Shown: positions 1 through 7,444, counted from the stretch's first letter. The stretch is 17,585 nt of DNA from an uncultured Clostridia bacterium (GCA_945486175.1 CALYTA010000001.1:1-17585), one strand, 5' to 3'. Made by a program: numbers and translations. Notes: generated from the sequence alone by a model not told the origin.

Positions 1-375
1 ATACCGCCGGTTGACCGCAACAACGCCGCCTGTGGAAATCAGCGTATACCAGTCGCCATATGCTGCCGCTTCCACGCCATCGCTCAGGATACCGCCCATC
101 AGCACATCCCGCATGTCGTCGTCGAAGCTGACGCCGAGATATTTTTCCTGTTGTTCAATCTGTTTCTTCACCCGTCGATCGTTTCGATGAAGCACGAGCC
201 AGATCATACCGATCAAAAAAGCCGCTGCGGGTACAGTGACCACAAGCATGTCCCACTCGCCCCATGCCTGCACAATTGCCCAAATCACAATCAATGCCGC
301 GATAAACCAAAAGGCAAACGACGATTGCCGCTGCACTATGCTTTTCTTCGTAATCTGTTTGGAAATTTTGTTCAT
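1..375 (-). CDS. Unrecognised two-helix membrane protein, 5' part only (runs off left edge)
   Basis: The minus-strand frame is open from an ATG at 375 to the window edge, giving 125 codons with no stop. The ATG follows a GAGAGGG purine run by about 7 nt. The first ~20 residues are basic and polar. Two hydrophobic segments follow at about residues 21-38 (FAFWFIAALIVIWAIV) and 44-62 (MLVVTVPAAAFLIGMIWLVL), separated by a short loop, then a basic stretch (HRNDRRVKKQIEQQEKY). The remainder is soluble and acidic (VSFDDDMRDVLMGGILSDG) and continues outside the window. The C-terminal part is probably cytoplasmic by the positive-inside rule (inference). It has its own promoter and lies beyond the lysC terminator, so it is not part of the threonine operon. 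I do not recognise the family. A different minus-strand frame here (155-493) lacks a ribosome binding site and is a shadow. Confidence 0.72.
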   Translation of the reverse strand, partial: MNKISKQITKKSIVQRQSSFAFWFIAALIVIWAIVQAWGEWDMLVVTVPAAAFLIGMIWLVLHRNDRRVKKQIEQQEKYLGVSFDDDMRDVLMGGILSDGVEAAAYGDWYTLISTGGVVAVNRRY

Positions 376-396
376 CTTTTTCACCCTCTCCCGGAC

Positions 397-425
397 AGTA
401 TAGCACAACCGGCAATGTCCCACAA
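397..425 (-). promoter_or_regulatory. Promoter of the left-edge membrane protein
   Basis: On the minus strand a -35 TTGTGG (425-420) is separated by 17 nt from -10 TATACT (402-397). The -10 is preceded by TGTGC, an extended TRTGN element. It lies about 20 nt upstream of the ATG at 375 and downstream of the lysC terminator. Confidence 0.6.
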
Positions 426-435
426 TTTTCCTGCA

Positions 436-472
436 TAAAAAATCCGGCCTCCCGTGTTGTGGGAAGCCGGAT
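436..472 (-). terminator. Intrinsic terminator of the hom-thrB-lysC operon
   Basis: Read on the minus strand, a 12-position stem (ATCCGGC-x-TCCC, one mismatch) around a short loop ends in a T-rich tract (ATTTTTTA). It begins about 18 nt after the lysC stop. Confidence 0.85.
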
Positions 473-489
473 AAAGCGATGTAGAAAAA

Positions 490-1695
490 TCAATCAAAGA
501 ATTTGTCGTGTACGGCACGGACAGCGCGCTGTGCATCCTCCTCATCGATCAGGACGGAAATCTTGATTTCAGAGGTGGAGATCATGCGGATGTTGATCTG
601 TGCATTGGACAGAGCCTCGAACATCTTGGCAGCAACGCCGGAGTTGGATGCCATGCCTGCGCCGACGATGGAGACCTTTGCAATCTTGGACTCATAGGTG
701 ATGCTGTCGCAGTGCAGCTTGTCCTTGTTCTCCTCGAGCAGGCGGACAGTCTCGTCCAGCTGGCCTCTGGCTACGGTGAAGCTGATGTCCTTGGTGTTGT
801 TGCGTCCGATGGACTGAAGGATAATGTCAATGTTGATCTTGTTCTTTGCCAGCAGGGAGAACAGGCGGAATGCCTTCCCCGGCTCATCCGGCAGGCCCAT
901 AACGGCAACGCGGGCTACGTCCTTATCGCATGCAACACCGCTGATAATCATCTTTTCCACAGAAGTAACCTCCTTGACTTTGGTTCCGGGATTTCTCGTG
1001 AGGCTGGAGACAACCTCAAGGTCAATGTTGTATTTCTTCGCCATTTCAACCGAACGGTTGTGCAGGACCTGTGCGCCCAGCGTCGCAAGCTCCAGCATTT
1101 CGTCGTATGTGATTTCATCGAGCTTCTTTGCGCCCGGAACAACACGCGGGTCAGCGGTATATACGCCGTCAACGTCGGTATAAATCTGGCACAGGTCTGC
1201 ATGCAGTGCCGCGGCAATCGCAACTGCGGTGGTATCCGAACCGCCGCGGCCGAGCGTCGTGATGCTGTCGTGGCTGTTGATGCCCTGGAAGCCTGCGACA
1301 ATGACAATGCGGTTGCGGTCGAGCAGGCTCTGGATGCGCTCCGGTCTGACCGTACGGATGCGGGACGAGCCATAGTTCAGGTCGGTCTTGATGCCAGCCT
1401 GCCAGCCGGTCAGGCTGGTCGCGTGGAAGCCGAGCTTATTGATTGCCATTGCCAGCAGAGCCATGGAAATCTGTTCGCCTGCACTCAGCAGGACGTCCAT
1501 TTCACGTGCCGGCGGATTATCTGTGATTTCTGCGGCCTTTTCAATGAAATCATCGGTGGTATCACCCTGTGCGGATACGACAACGACAACCTGATTTCCG
1601 GCCTGTGCCGTCTTGGTTACAATGTCGGCAACATTGAAAATACGTTCGGTATTCGCAACCGACGTACCGCCGAATTTCTGCACAATTAAAGCCAT
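490..1695 (-). CDS. lysC: Aspartate kinase (aspartokinase), two ACT domains
   Basis: Phosphorylates aspartate to aspartyl-4-phosphate, the first step to lysine, threonine, methionine and diaminopimelate (family knowledge). The 401-residue protein begins MALIVQKFGGTSV, the kinase nucleotide-binding signature. Around residues 160-185 it has GRGGSDTTAVAIAAAL followed by YTDVDGVYTADPR, the aspartokinase core. Two ACT regulatory domains follow at about 255-330 (VMGLPDEPGKAF) and 335-401 (KVSIVGAGMASNSGVA). The length is normal for a monofunctional enzyme. ATG 1695 was chosen over the longer frame (to 1788) because GGAGGA lies 10 nt upstream and homologues start at M-A-L-I-V-Q-K-F-G-G. It is the last gene of the operon, 113 nt after thrB. 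No lysine-riboswitch structure is apparent in that short gap, and the ACT pair suggests feedback inhibition by lysine and/or threonine. An internal start is annotated separately. Confidence 0.97.
   Translation of the reverse strand: MALIVQKFGGTSVANTERIFNVADIVTKTAQAGNQVVVVVSAQGDTTDDFIEKAAEITDNPPAREMDVLLSAGEQISMALLAMAINKLGFHATSLTGWQAGIKTDLNYGSSRIRTVRPERIQSLLDRNRIVIVAGFQGINSHDSITTLGRGGSDTTAVAIAAALHADLCQIYTDVDGVYTADPRVVPGAKKLDEITYDEMLELATLGAQVLHNRSVEMAKKYNIDLEVVSSLTRNPGTKVKEVTSVEKMIISGVACDKDVARVAVMGLPDEPGKAFRLFSLLAKNKINIDIILQSIGRNNTKDISFTVARGQLDETVRLLEENKDKLHCDSITYESKIAKVSIVGAGMASNSGVAAKMFEALSNAQINIRMISTSEIKISVLIDEEDAQRAVRAVHDKFFD
958..975 (-). promoter_or_regulatory. Internal Shine-Dalgarno and in-frame GTG start for an aspartokinase beta subunit
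   Basis: Inside lysC, on the minus strand, AAGGAGG (975-969) precedes an in-frame GTG (960-958, codon 246) by 8 nt. Starting here gives a 156-residue product (490-960) consisting of both ACT domains. In Bacillus subtilis aspartokinase II and the corynebacterial enzyme a beta subunit of about 160 residues is made from an in-frame internal start. The matching location and length make the same arrangement likely here. The SD is encoded in K-E-V codons, so chance is not excluded. Confidence 0.7.
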
Positions 1696-1720
1696 GTGCT
1701 GTGTTCCTCCTATCGGTTTT

Positions 1721-1737
1721 CCCGCGCCGCGCGCGGG
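1721..1737 (-). other. GC-only hairpin in the thrB-lysC gap
   Basis: A perfect 7-bp stem of G and C (CCCGCGC/GCGCGGG, loop of 3) lies just upstream of the lysC ribosome binding site. It has no T-tract on either strand, so it is not a canonical terminator. It may tune lysC translation or mark an mRNA processing point (inference). Confidence 0.5.
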
Positions 1738-1808
1738 TCGGGATTCTATAGAACGCTGTGTGCGTTGCATAACCTCTGCCATACACACAGGGTTTCTGAC
1801 AAAATAAA

Positions 1809-2702
1809 TTATTCCGCCTGTGTGACGGTTGCGCCGACCTCATCACATGCCAGCAGTACCGGTGTCCAGTCCGGGAAGCGGTCGGCAAAATACATGCAGG
1901 CACGGCTGTAATAGGTTTTATCCTCCTTGTCGACCATGGCAATGATGGTCGGGCCTGCGCCGGACAGGAATGCGCCGAGGGCACCCAGTCCCTTTGCACT
2001 GCGCACAACCTCCTCGCCGTTCGGAATCAGGCCGAAGCGGTATGGCTGATGCAGGCAGTCACCGACGGCAACGCCCAGATTGTGCAGGTCACCCGTGACC
2101 AGCGAGCCGGTCAGCAGTGCCGCACGTGACAGGTTGAATACCGCGTCGTGATGCGGGATGGTTTTGGGCAGTGCGCCGCGTGCCTTTTCCGTGGACAGCT
2201 CAAAGTTCGGGATAAATGCGACAAAATCCACTTTGTCCGCAATCGGGACGCGCACGCTCCACACCTTGCCGTATTCCAGCAGCGAGGTGCAGAAGCCGCC
2301 GAGGATGGCGGGGGTGGAGTTGTCCGGATGGCCTTCAATCGCCGCCGCGAGGTCGATGATATTTTCCTGATGCAGCGGGCCGCCGAGCAGTGCATTTGCA
2401 CCCAGCAGGCCGGCAACCGTACAGGCAGAGGATGAACCCAGTCCGCGTGTCTGCGGAATGCTGCAATCCTCAATCAGCCGCAGGCCGGGCATCGGCTTGC
2501 CGCAGATATCATAGACGCGTCTGGCACACTGATAGACCAGATTGGTCTCGTCATTCGGGACATTTTCGGCACCCGTGGCGGAGATATCGATATAATCACA
2601 TTCCTCCATCGAGAACCGGTTATAGAGATTGAGCGCAATGCCGATGGAATCGAAGCCCGGGCCCATATTTGCGCTCGTTGCGGGGACAGTTACAGTAATC
2701 AT
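1809..2702 (-). CDS. thrB: Homoserine kinase (GHMP kinase family)
   Basis: Phosphorylates L-homoserine to O-phosphohomoserine, the committed precursor for threonine synthase (family knowledge). The 297-residue protein has the GHMP N-terminal motif PATSANMGPGFDSIG (residues 7-21), the phosphate-binding loop RGLGSSSA (86-93) and the C-terminal glycine-rich motif GAFLSGAGPT. Length is typical. The ATG lies 7 nt after the hom stop, and the preceding bases (CTGTAAGCTGCCG) contain no convincing Shine-Dalgarno, so translation is probably coupled to hom. No thrC is present in the window, so threonine synthase must be encoded elsewhere. ThrB is the third gene of the operon. Confidence 0.97.
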   Translation of the reverse strand: MITVTVPATSANMGPGFDSIGIALNLYNRFSMEECDYIDISATGAENVPNDETNLVYQCARRVYDICGKPMPGLRLIEDCSIPQTRGLGSSSACTVAGLLGANALLGGPLHQENIIDLAAAIEGHPDNSTPAILGGFCTSLLEYGKVWSVRVPIADKVDFVAFIPNFELSTEKARGALPKTIPHHDAVFNLSRAALLTGSLVTGDLHNLGVAVGDCLHQPYRFGLIPNGEEVVRSAKGLGALGAFLSGAGPTIIAMVDKEDKTYYSRACMYFADRFPDWTPVLLACDEVGATVTQAE

Positions 2703-2709
2703 CGGCAGC

Positions 2710-3924
2710 TTACAGCAGGCGCATGCAGCCGATCACCGAACCGAGTGCCGCAGCCTTCTCCTTCATTTCTGCCGTCGTGCATTCTGCCGTGATGCAGGCA
2801 GCTTCCTCGCCGGTCTTTTCAGCCTTGAGCATATCGCAGCCCGGGAATGCATCGATCAGGCGCTTTGCCGCGTCCGTGCCCTCCAGGCGGACATACCAGC
2901 GGGAGGCAAAGCCATCCAGCGGGCGCACGAGGTTTTTGCTGCCATCGCCCCAGCTGACCATGCGGCGGTGCTCATTGTGGCGCGCACAGTCGATGATATC
3001 CGCGACAACAGCGGATGCGGTTGCCAGCTTGCCTGCGCCCTGTCCATAGAACATGGCGTCGCCCAGCATATCGCCGGTAATCAGGATGGCATTGAATACG
3101 TCATCGACATCCGCCAGCGGGCTCTTTTTGGAAACCAGATGCGGTGCGACAAAGGCATAAATGCTGCCGTCCTCGTTGAGTACGGCGCGGCCGAGCAGCT
3201 TGACAACACAATCCGCCTGTGCGGCATAGCTGACATCCTCCAGCGTGATTTTGGAAATGCCTTCGGTCTCGACAAACTCCGGATGGATGTGGTCGCCATA
3301 GGCGATATCGGACAGAATGCAGATTTTGCGACAGGCATCGATGCCATCGACATCCGCTGCCGGATTTGCCTCGGCATAGCCCTTCTCCTGCGCTTCCTTG
3401 AGTGCGGTTTCAAAGGTCAGTCCCGCGTCGATCATACGGGTCAGAATATAGTTGGTCGTACCGTTGAGAATGCCGGTGATGTGCGTCATATGGTTTGCGG
3501 TCAGGCACTGCAGCATCGGGCGGATGATCGGAATACCGCCGCCGACAGATGCCTCAAACATATAGTTGACGCCGCTCTCCTTTGCAATGCCCAGCAGCTC
3601 CGCGCCATGGGTGGCAACAAGCTCCTTGTTGGAGGTGACGACATGCTTTCCGGCGAGCAGGCAGCGCTTGGTAAATTCATATGCTGCGCCCTTTCCGCCC
3701 ATTGTCTCCGCGACAATGCTGACCTCCGGGTCATTTTCAATAATAGAAAAATCCTTGATGAATTTCTCCTGATGCGGTGCATCCGGGAAATCCCTCAGAT
3801 CGAGAATATATTTTACTTCAATGGCATCCCGCGCATTTTTGGCAACTACGTCCGCATTGCGGTCGAGCACCTCATATACACCGGAACCCACTGTGCCGAA
3901 TCCCATAATTGCGGCCTTAAACAT
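2710..3924 (-). CDS. hom: Homoserine dehydrogenase with C-terminal ACT domain
   Basis: Reduces aspartate-4-semialdehyde to homoserine with NAD(P)H, the branch point toward threonine and methionine (family knowledge). The 404-residue protein shows the Rossmann motif GFGTVGSGVYEVL at residues 8-20, the conserved NKELVATHG, and the catalytic-domain stretch GILNGTTNYILTRM followed by EANPAADVDGIDA. From about residue 340 the protein continues as an ACT-type module (WYVRLEGTDAAKRLIDAF to the end), consistent with threonine feedback. ATG 3924 is preceded by AAGGAGG. It follows the PheB-like gene by 32 nt and precedes thrB by 7 nt, so the three are co-transcribed. Length and domain order match typical Firmicute Hom. 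Confidence 0.97.
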   Translation of the reverse strand: MFKAAIMGFGTVGSGVYEVLDRNADVVAKNARDAIEVKYILDLRDFPDAPHQEKFIKDFSIIENDPEVSIVAETMGGKGAAYEFTKRCLLAGKHVVTSNKELVATHGAELLGIAKESGVNYMFEASVGGGIPIIRPMLQCLTANHMTHITGILNGTTNYILTRMIDAGLTFETALKEAQEKGYAEANPAADVDGIDACRKICILSDIAYGDHIHPEFVETEGISKITLEDVSYAAQADCVVKLLGRAVLNEDGSIYAFVAPHLVSKKSPLADVDDVFNAILITGDMLGDAMFYGQGAGKLATASAVVADIIDCARHNEHRRMVSWGDGSKNLVRPLDGFASRWYVRLEGTDAAKRLIDAFPGCDMLKAEKTGEEAACITAECTTAEMKEKAAALGSVIGCMRLL

Positions 3925-3956
3925 CGTGGTTTTCCTCCTTTTTTGTCAACAGACGG

Positions 3957-4400
3957 TCACTCTCTCGCCAGAATCTCCATGCGGGCGACGCCGGAAATCG
4001 ACATAATTTCCGCCATCAGCTGTTCGACCGAACGATCCATGCCGCCGGTACGCGCGGCAATGGTCACGGCAGCCTGCCCGTTGACCGGAATCGACTGATT
4101 GATGGTCAGAATATTTGCTCCGGAACGGGCAAATACTGACAGAATGCCGGACAGCACGCCCGCCCGGTCGGAAACCATCAGGCTGAACGTGATGATGCTC
4201 TGTGTTGCCGCTTCAAACAGCGGCTTAATGCCGTCCTTGTATTTGTAATATGCGCTGCGGCTGAGCCCGACCTTTTGGGTGGCTTCGCCGACGGTGCGGA
4301 TTTCCCCGCTCTGCAGGCAGCGATTCGCCTGCGCGACCTTGAGAAATACCTCCGGCAGCAGGGACGCTTCCACAATATAATATTTCGGCTGCTGTTCCAA
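3957..4400 (-). CDS. PheB-like ACT-domain protein with N-terminal HTH-like segment
   Basis: A 147-residue protein of the PheB/UPF0735 ACT-domain type. Residues 1-30 (YYIVEASLLPEVFLKVAQAN) match the conserved family start. Residues 36-58 (TVGEATQKVGLSRSAYYKY) look like a helix-turn-helix. Residues 69-145 form one ACT domain (ITFSLMVSDRAGVLSGIL). It probably senses an amino acid and modulates the operon or its enzymes. The precise role of PheB-like proteins is not firmly established, so function is inference. The start is TTG (4400-4398) with AAGGAG 10 nt upstream and no ATG close by. The rare start codon may keep expression low relative to hom. It is the first gene of the hom-thrB-lysC operon. 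Confidence 0.9.
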   Translation of the reverse strand: MEQQPKYYIVEASLLPEVFLKVAQANRCLQSGEIRTVGEATQKVGLSRSAYYKYKDGIKPLFEAATQSIITFSLMVSDRAGVLSGILSVFARSGANILTINQSIPVNGQAAVTIAARTGGMDRSVEQLMAEIMSISGVARMEILARE

Positions 4401-4480
4401 TTGCCTGCGGCTCCTTTCGTGACGGGTTTCACTCCGCCGTGTCTTTCTCTGAAAAACATTTGTTTTTGTGCAGCAACGAT

Positions 4481-4510
4481 ATCATACCACAAAAGACGAA
4501 GGCATTGCAA
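4481..4510 (-). promoter_or_regulatory. Promoter of the PheB-like/hom/thrB/lysC operon
   Basis: Minus strand: -35 TTGCAA (4510-4505), 18 nt spacer, -10 TATGAT (4486-4481), preceded by TGTGG, an extended -10. The leader to the TTG start is about 75 nt, too short for a T-box or lysine riboswitch. It contains only a weak A/T hairpin (AAAAAC/GTTTTT). Confidence 0.75.
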
Positions 4511-4601
4511 CCCTTTTTCCCGTAAAAAGCCGATGATTTTTAAAAGAATCGCAGCAAATTGTACTTTCCGGGAACATTTTTTCGATTTTCCGCACGCTGT
4601 A

Positions 4602-4646
4602 CAAAAACAGCTCCCTCCGCCGGAGCGGAAGGAGCCGTCTGTTTTT
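4602..4646 (-). terminator. Intrinsic terminator after the SLH/CAP protein
   Basis: An 11-bp stem (GCTCCTTCCGC/GCGGAGGGAGC, one G-T pair) with a TCCG loop, flanked by AAAAACAG and CTGTTTTTGT. The symmetric A and T tracts could let it work in both directions. It starts right after the stop at 4651. Confidence 0.9.
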
Positions 4647-4650
4647 GCCG

Positions 4651-7389
4651 TTATTTCTTCTTCAGTTCCACATACCGCATGAACATCGTCGCGGCTTCTG
4701 CGCGCGTCGCATTGCCCCGCGGATTGAGGTACATTTTGCCGTTCTGTTCCGAACCGGAGACAATGCCGTTCTGGTTTGCCCAGACCAGTGCCGTCTTCGC
4801 GTAATGGGAAACGCGTCCGGCATCCGCAAAGCGGTCCAGCGAGCCGGTGACCGCCGGCTTGCCCGCGTCCGCATACAGCATCACGGCGAGCTGCTCGCGC
4901 GTGACATCCTGCATCGGACGGAACGTGCCGTCGTCATAGCCGCTGACCACGCCGGTCTGGCTCGCCCAGACAACCGCATCGTAATACCACGCCTTGCTGT
5001 TCGCCACATCACTGAACGGGGAGTCCCCGGTGACATCCGGCTTGCCCGCCTGCGCATACAGGATCTGCGCGACCATCGCGCGGCTGAGCGGGCTGTCCGG
5101 TTCAAATGTCGTATCACTCGTGCCGTTCATCAGCCCGTTGTCATAGACATACTGGACGAAATCGACATACCACGCGCTTGCAGGTACATCTGTGAAAATT
5201 TCACTGACGGATTTGTGTTCCAGCTTCGGGATTTCCTCCGTTTTGGTCGCATGGCACACCGTGCAGGTATAGGTCTTTATGCCAGTCTCTGTCAGTGTCG
5301 GCTGCTTCGTCACCGTTCCGTTGTCCCAGCTGTGCCCGGTCGCCGGGATGCTTTCCGTCTTTGTCTCGCCGCAGGCAGTACAGGTGTAAGTCTTCACGCC
5401 TGCTTCCGTGCAAGTCGCCGCCGTTGTCACCGTTCCATCGTCCCAGCTGTGCCCGGTCGCCGGGATGCTTTCCGTCTTTGTCTCGCCGCAGGCAGTACAG
5501 GTATATGTCTTCACGCCTGCTTCCGTGCAGGTTGCCGCTGTGGTCACCGTTCCATTGTCCCAGCTGTGCCCGGTTGCCGGGATGGTGACCGATTCGGTGT
5601 CCGTGTAGGTTTCGCCGTCAAATGAGACGGATGCGGTGTAGGTTGTGCTGCCGCTCTCCGTGCAGGTCGCCGGCGTGGTTGCGCTTGTCACCTCGCAGTC
5701 AACCGTCTGCGTGCTGCCGCACTCTGTGCAGGTAAATGTCGCAGTACAGTCTGAATGGTCTTCCGACCAGTTGAAGGCCGGATCACCATAGGTGTGGGTA
5801 TGTACTTCGGCAACCGTGATGACCAGCTCCGTCGAGGCGCTGTTGTAATTGCTGTCGCCCGCCGCCGTCACTGTGATGGTCGATGTGCCGGGTGCAACGC
5901 CGGTGACAACACCCGATGCACTCACAGTTGCAACCTCCGGACGGGAGGACTGATAGGAAATCGCACCCGCTGTCGCGGAGGCAGTAATCTGTGCCGTTTC
6001 CTCCGGAAGAATGGTCTCCGAAGACAGCGATGCCGTCACGGTCTGTTCTGCCTTACGAATGATAAAGGTACGTGTTGCCGTACCGGTATAGCTGCCGATG
6101 CCGGTGACCGTCACCGTTGCGGTGCCTGCATTGGTGTTATCGGCATACGCCAGTGTGTAATCGGTGCCTTCCGACAGCCTTATGTCGTTGCAGATGACGC
6201 GGACCTGCGGCTGTTTCGCAGTTCCGTCATAGGTATACTCCACTGCTCCGTCCGAAGACGTCCAGCTGGTTCCGTCCGAAGACAGCTGGATGGTTGCATC
6301 TGCCAGGTCTCCGATTGTCTCGCCGGTTTCGATATCGAAGAAGGTCACACTGTACTCCAGTGTCACGTTATTGCCATCCGCATCCTCCAGACCGGTTACC
6401 TTTACACGATACTCCCCTGCGAGATCGCTGCCGAATATGGAGGTATCCGGACGGAAAATAATCGCATTGCGTACGCCGTAGCCCTGCGTATCCACCAGCA
6501 GATAGGGGTCTGTTTGGGAAGCGCTGTCGCTCGTCCCGCTGTTGAGTGTATCCGAGCTGCCGTCTGACTGGCGTGTGACGGTAATGACCAGGTTCTCCCG
6601 CTCCGGAATTTCATATCTGTCCGGATTCAGCGTAATCGACCACGGTGTGGAGGTGGAAAACTCCTGCTTCGGCATGTACCCGGAGGTCGGCCATGCGACA
6701 AAATTGTAATCTACCGTGCTGCCGCTCCAGTCAAACACCGGGATATCGACATATACGCCGCCGTCCTCCGAATCCGCACAGCCGAAGCCGGTATATTTCA
6801 GCGTCGGATTGATGAGCCAGCGCCGATGGCCGAGTGTCGACCGGTTGGAGGTGCTGCTGGTATCTGCCATCTGTCCGGAAACCGCACTTTGCAGTGCATC
6901 CAGCGGCTCTGCGCTGCTGCTGCTCCAGCGGTAGGACAGGTTGCTGCTGCTGGTGGCGTCATAGCCTGCCTGATAAAACTCGTCATCCATGTCATCCGGC
7001 TGGGACGGCTGGTGGCTGAGTTCATCGTTTGCCGCCAGCAGGACAGCGCCATGCTGTGCGGAATCGTTTTTCTCTTCCGTTGTCTCGACAGCCGGAAGGC
7101 CTGCCAGATAGCGGATATAATTCAGATAGCTCTCACCGCTCTCAATGAACTCTGCATTGAGCTTGCCCGTTGCATACGGCGCGGTGACAGATGGCTGCTC
7201 GTCAAAACGCGTCTGTGCCGATGTAACCGCCTTATATTTCGCCTGTATTTCCGCGATGGTCGGCTTGGGAACCGAAAGGTCTCCGCTCTGCATCTGGGTA
7301 TCCGCTGCCCGTGCGTGTACCGGCATCGTGCCCAGCACGATGGCCAGCGCCAGCACCAGCGAACCAATAGACTTGCGTCGGTGTTTCAC
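4651..7389 (-). CDS. Secreted cell-wall protein: CAP domain, Ig-like modules, Cys-rich repeats, three SLH domains
   Basis: A 912-residue exported surface protein of unknown specific role. A signal peptide spans residues 1-28 (KHRRKS, then hydrophobic LVLALAIVLGTM, cleavage near ARA). Residues ~85-235 form a CAP/SCP-like domain (SYLNYIRYLAGLP, a conserved SHQP His, STLGHRRWLINP). Residues 363-445 resemble a YDG/MBG module (YDGTAKQPQ, ADNTNAGTATVTVTG). Residues 448-527 form a Big_2-type Ig domain (RPEVATVSASGVVTGVAPG). Residues 535-725 hold Cys-rich repeats with a 39-residue unit (GHSWD-GTVTTAATCTEAG, TYTCTACGETKTE). Three SLH domains lie at 730-785, 790-850 and 851-909 and should bind pyruvylated wall polymer. 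GTG 7389 was chosen over the longer frame because AAAGGAGGGG lies just upstream and the signal peptide then starts at residue 1. It is monocistronic, with its own promoter and terminator. Confidence 0.92.
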   Translation of the reverse strand: MKHRRKSIGSLVLALAIVLGTMPVHARAADTQMQSGDLSVPKPTIAEIQAKYKAVTSAQTRFDEQPSVTAPYATGKLNAEFIESGESYLNYIRYLAGLPAVETTEEKNDSAQHGAVLLAANDELSHQPSQPDDMDDEFYQAGYDATSSSNLSYRWSSSSAEPLDALQSAVSGQMADTSSTSNRSTLGHRRWLINPTLKYTGFGCADSEDGGVYVDIPVFDWSGSTVDYNFVAWPTSGYMPKQEFSTSTPWSITLNPDRYEIPERENLVITVTRQSDGSSDTLNSGTSDSASQTDPYLLVDTQGYGVRNAIIFRPDTSIFGSDLAGEYRVKVTGLEDADGNNVTLEYSVTFFDIETGETIGDLADATIQLSSDGTSWTSSDGAVEYTYDGTAKQPQVRVICNDIRLSEGTDYTLAYADNTNAGTATVTVTGIGSYTGTATRTFIIRKAEQTVTASLSSETILPEETAQITASATAGAISYQSSRPEVATVSASGVVTGVAPGTSTITVTAAGDSNYNSASTELVITVAEVHTHTYGDPAFNWSEDHSDCTATFTCTECGSTQTVDCEVTSATTPATCTESGSTTYTASVSFDGETYTDTESVTIPATGHSWDNGTVTTAATCTEAGVKTYTCTACGETKTESIPATGHSWDDGTVTTAATCTEAGVKTYTCTACGETKTESIPATGHSWDNGTVTKQPTLTETGIKTYTCTVCHATKTEEIPKLEHKSVSEIFTDVPASAWYVDFVQYVYDNGLMNGTSDTTFEPDSPLSRAMVAQILYAQAGKPDVTGDSPFSDVANSKAWYYDAVVWASQTGVVSGYDDGTFRPMQDVTREQLAVMLYADAGKPAVTGSLDRFADAGRVSHYAKTALVWANQNGIVSGSEQNGKMYLNPRGNATRAEAATMFMRYVELKKK
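5311..5585 (-). repeat. 117-bp tandem repeats encoding the Cys-rich 39-residue unit
   Basis: Units begin at 5311, 5428 and 5545, exactly 117 nt apart and therefore in frame. The first two are nearly identical at DNA level (TCCCAGCTGTGCCCGGTCGC shared) and the third is partial before the array diverges. Near-identity of the DNA points to recent duplication or homogenisation, so copy number could vary between strains. Confidence 0.9.
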
Positions 7390-7414
7390 AAAAAACCCCT
7401 CCTTTTTATTGTGT

Positions 7415-7431
7415 GAAGCGAATGTCGCTTC
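7415..7431 (-). other. 5' UTR hairpin of the SLH/CAP gene
   Basis: A perfect 7-bp stem, GAAGCGA/TCGCTTC with a CAT loop, sits between the promoter and the ribosome binding site (about 7404-7395). It might stabilise the mRNA 5' end or affect ribosome loading (inference). Confidence 0.5.
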
Positions 7432-7444
7432 TGTTACATAGTAT

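Noticed and set aside
155-493. Minus-strand 112-codon frame overlapping the left-edge gene
   Set aside because: It passes through the lysC terminator and lacks a ribosome binding site. The neighbouring frame has one, plus two membrane helices, and stays open to the edge.
508-1689. Long plus-strand open frame (393 codons) opposite lysC
   Set aside because: It lies fully antisense to an unambiguous aspartokinase, has no family motif, and is explained by the GC-biased third positions of lysC.
1696-1808. Lysine riboswitch before lysC
   Set aside because: The gap is 113 nt, shorter than the ~170-nt lysine aptamer, and shows a single small hairpin without T-tract.
2629-4098. Plus-strand open frame of 489 codons opposite hom
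   Set aside because: Antisense shadow of hom, thrB and the PheB-like gene. It crosses three real genes and has no ribosome binding site or recognisable domain.
4400-4480. Leader of the threonine operon as a T-box or riboswitch
   Set aside because: Only about 75 nt long, without T-box sequence, and only a weak A/T hairpin.
5311-5585. Regular tandem repeats as a possible CRISPR array
   Set aside because: The units are contiguous 117-nt coding repeats with no spacers, in frame with the SLH protein.
4645-5625. Plus-strand open frame of 326 codons with repeats opposite the SLH gene
   Set aside because: The repeats are just the complement of the 117-bp Cys-rich units. The minus strand encodes clear SLH domains.
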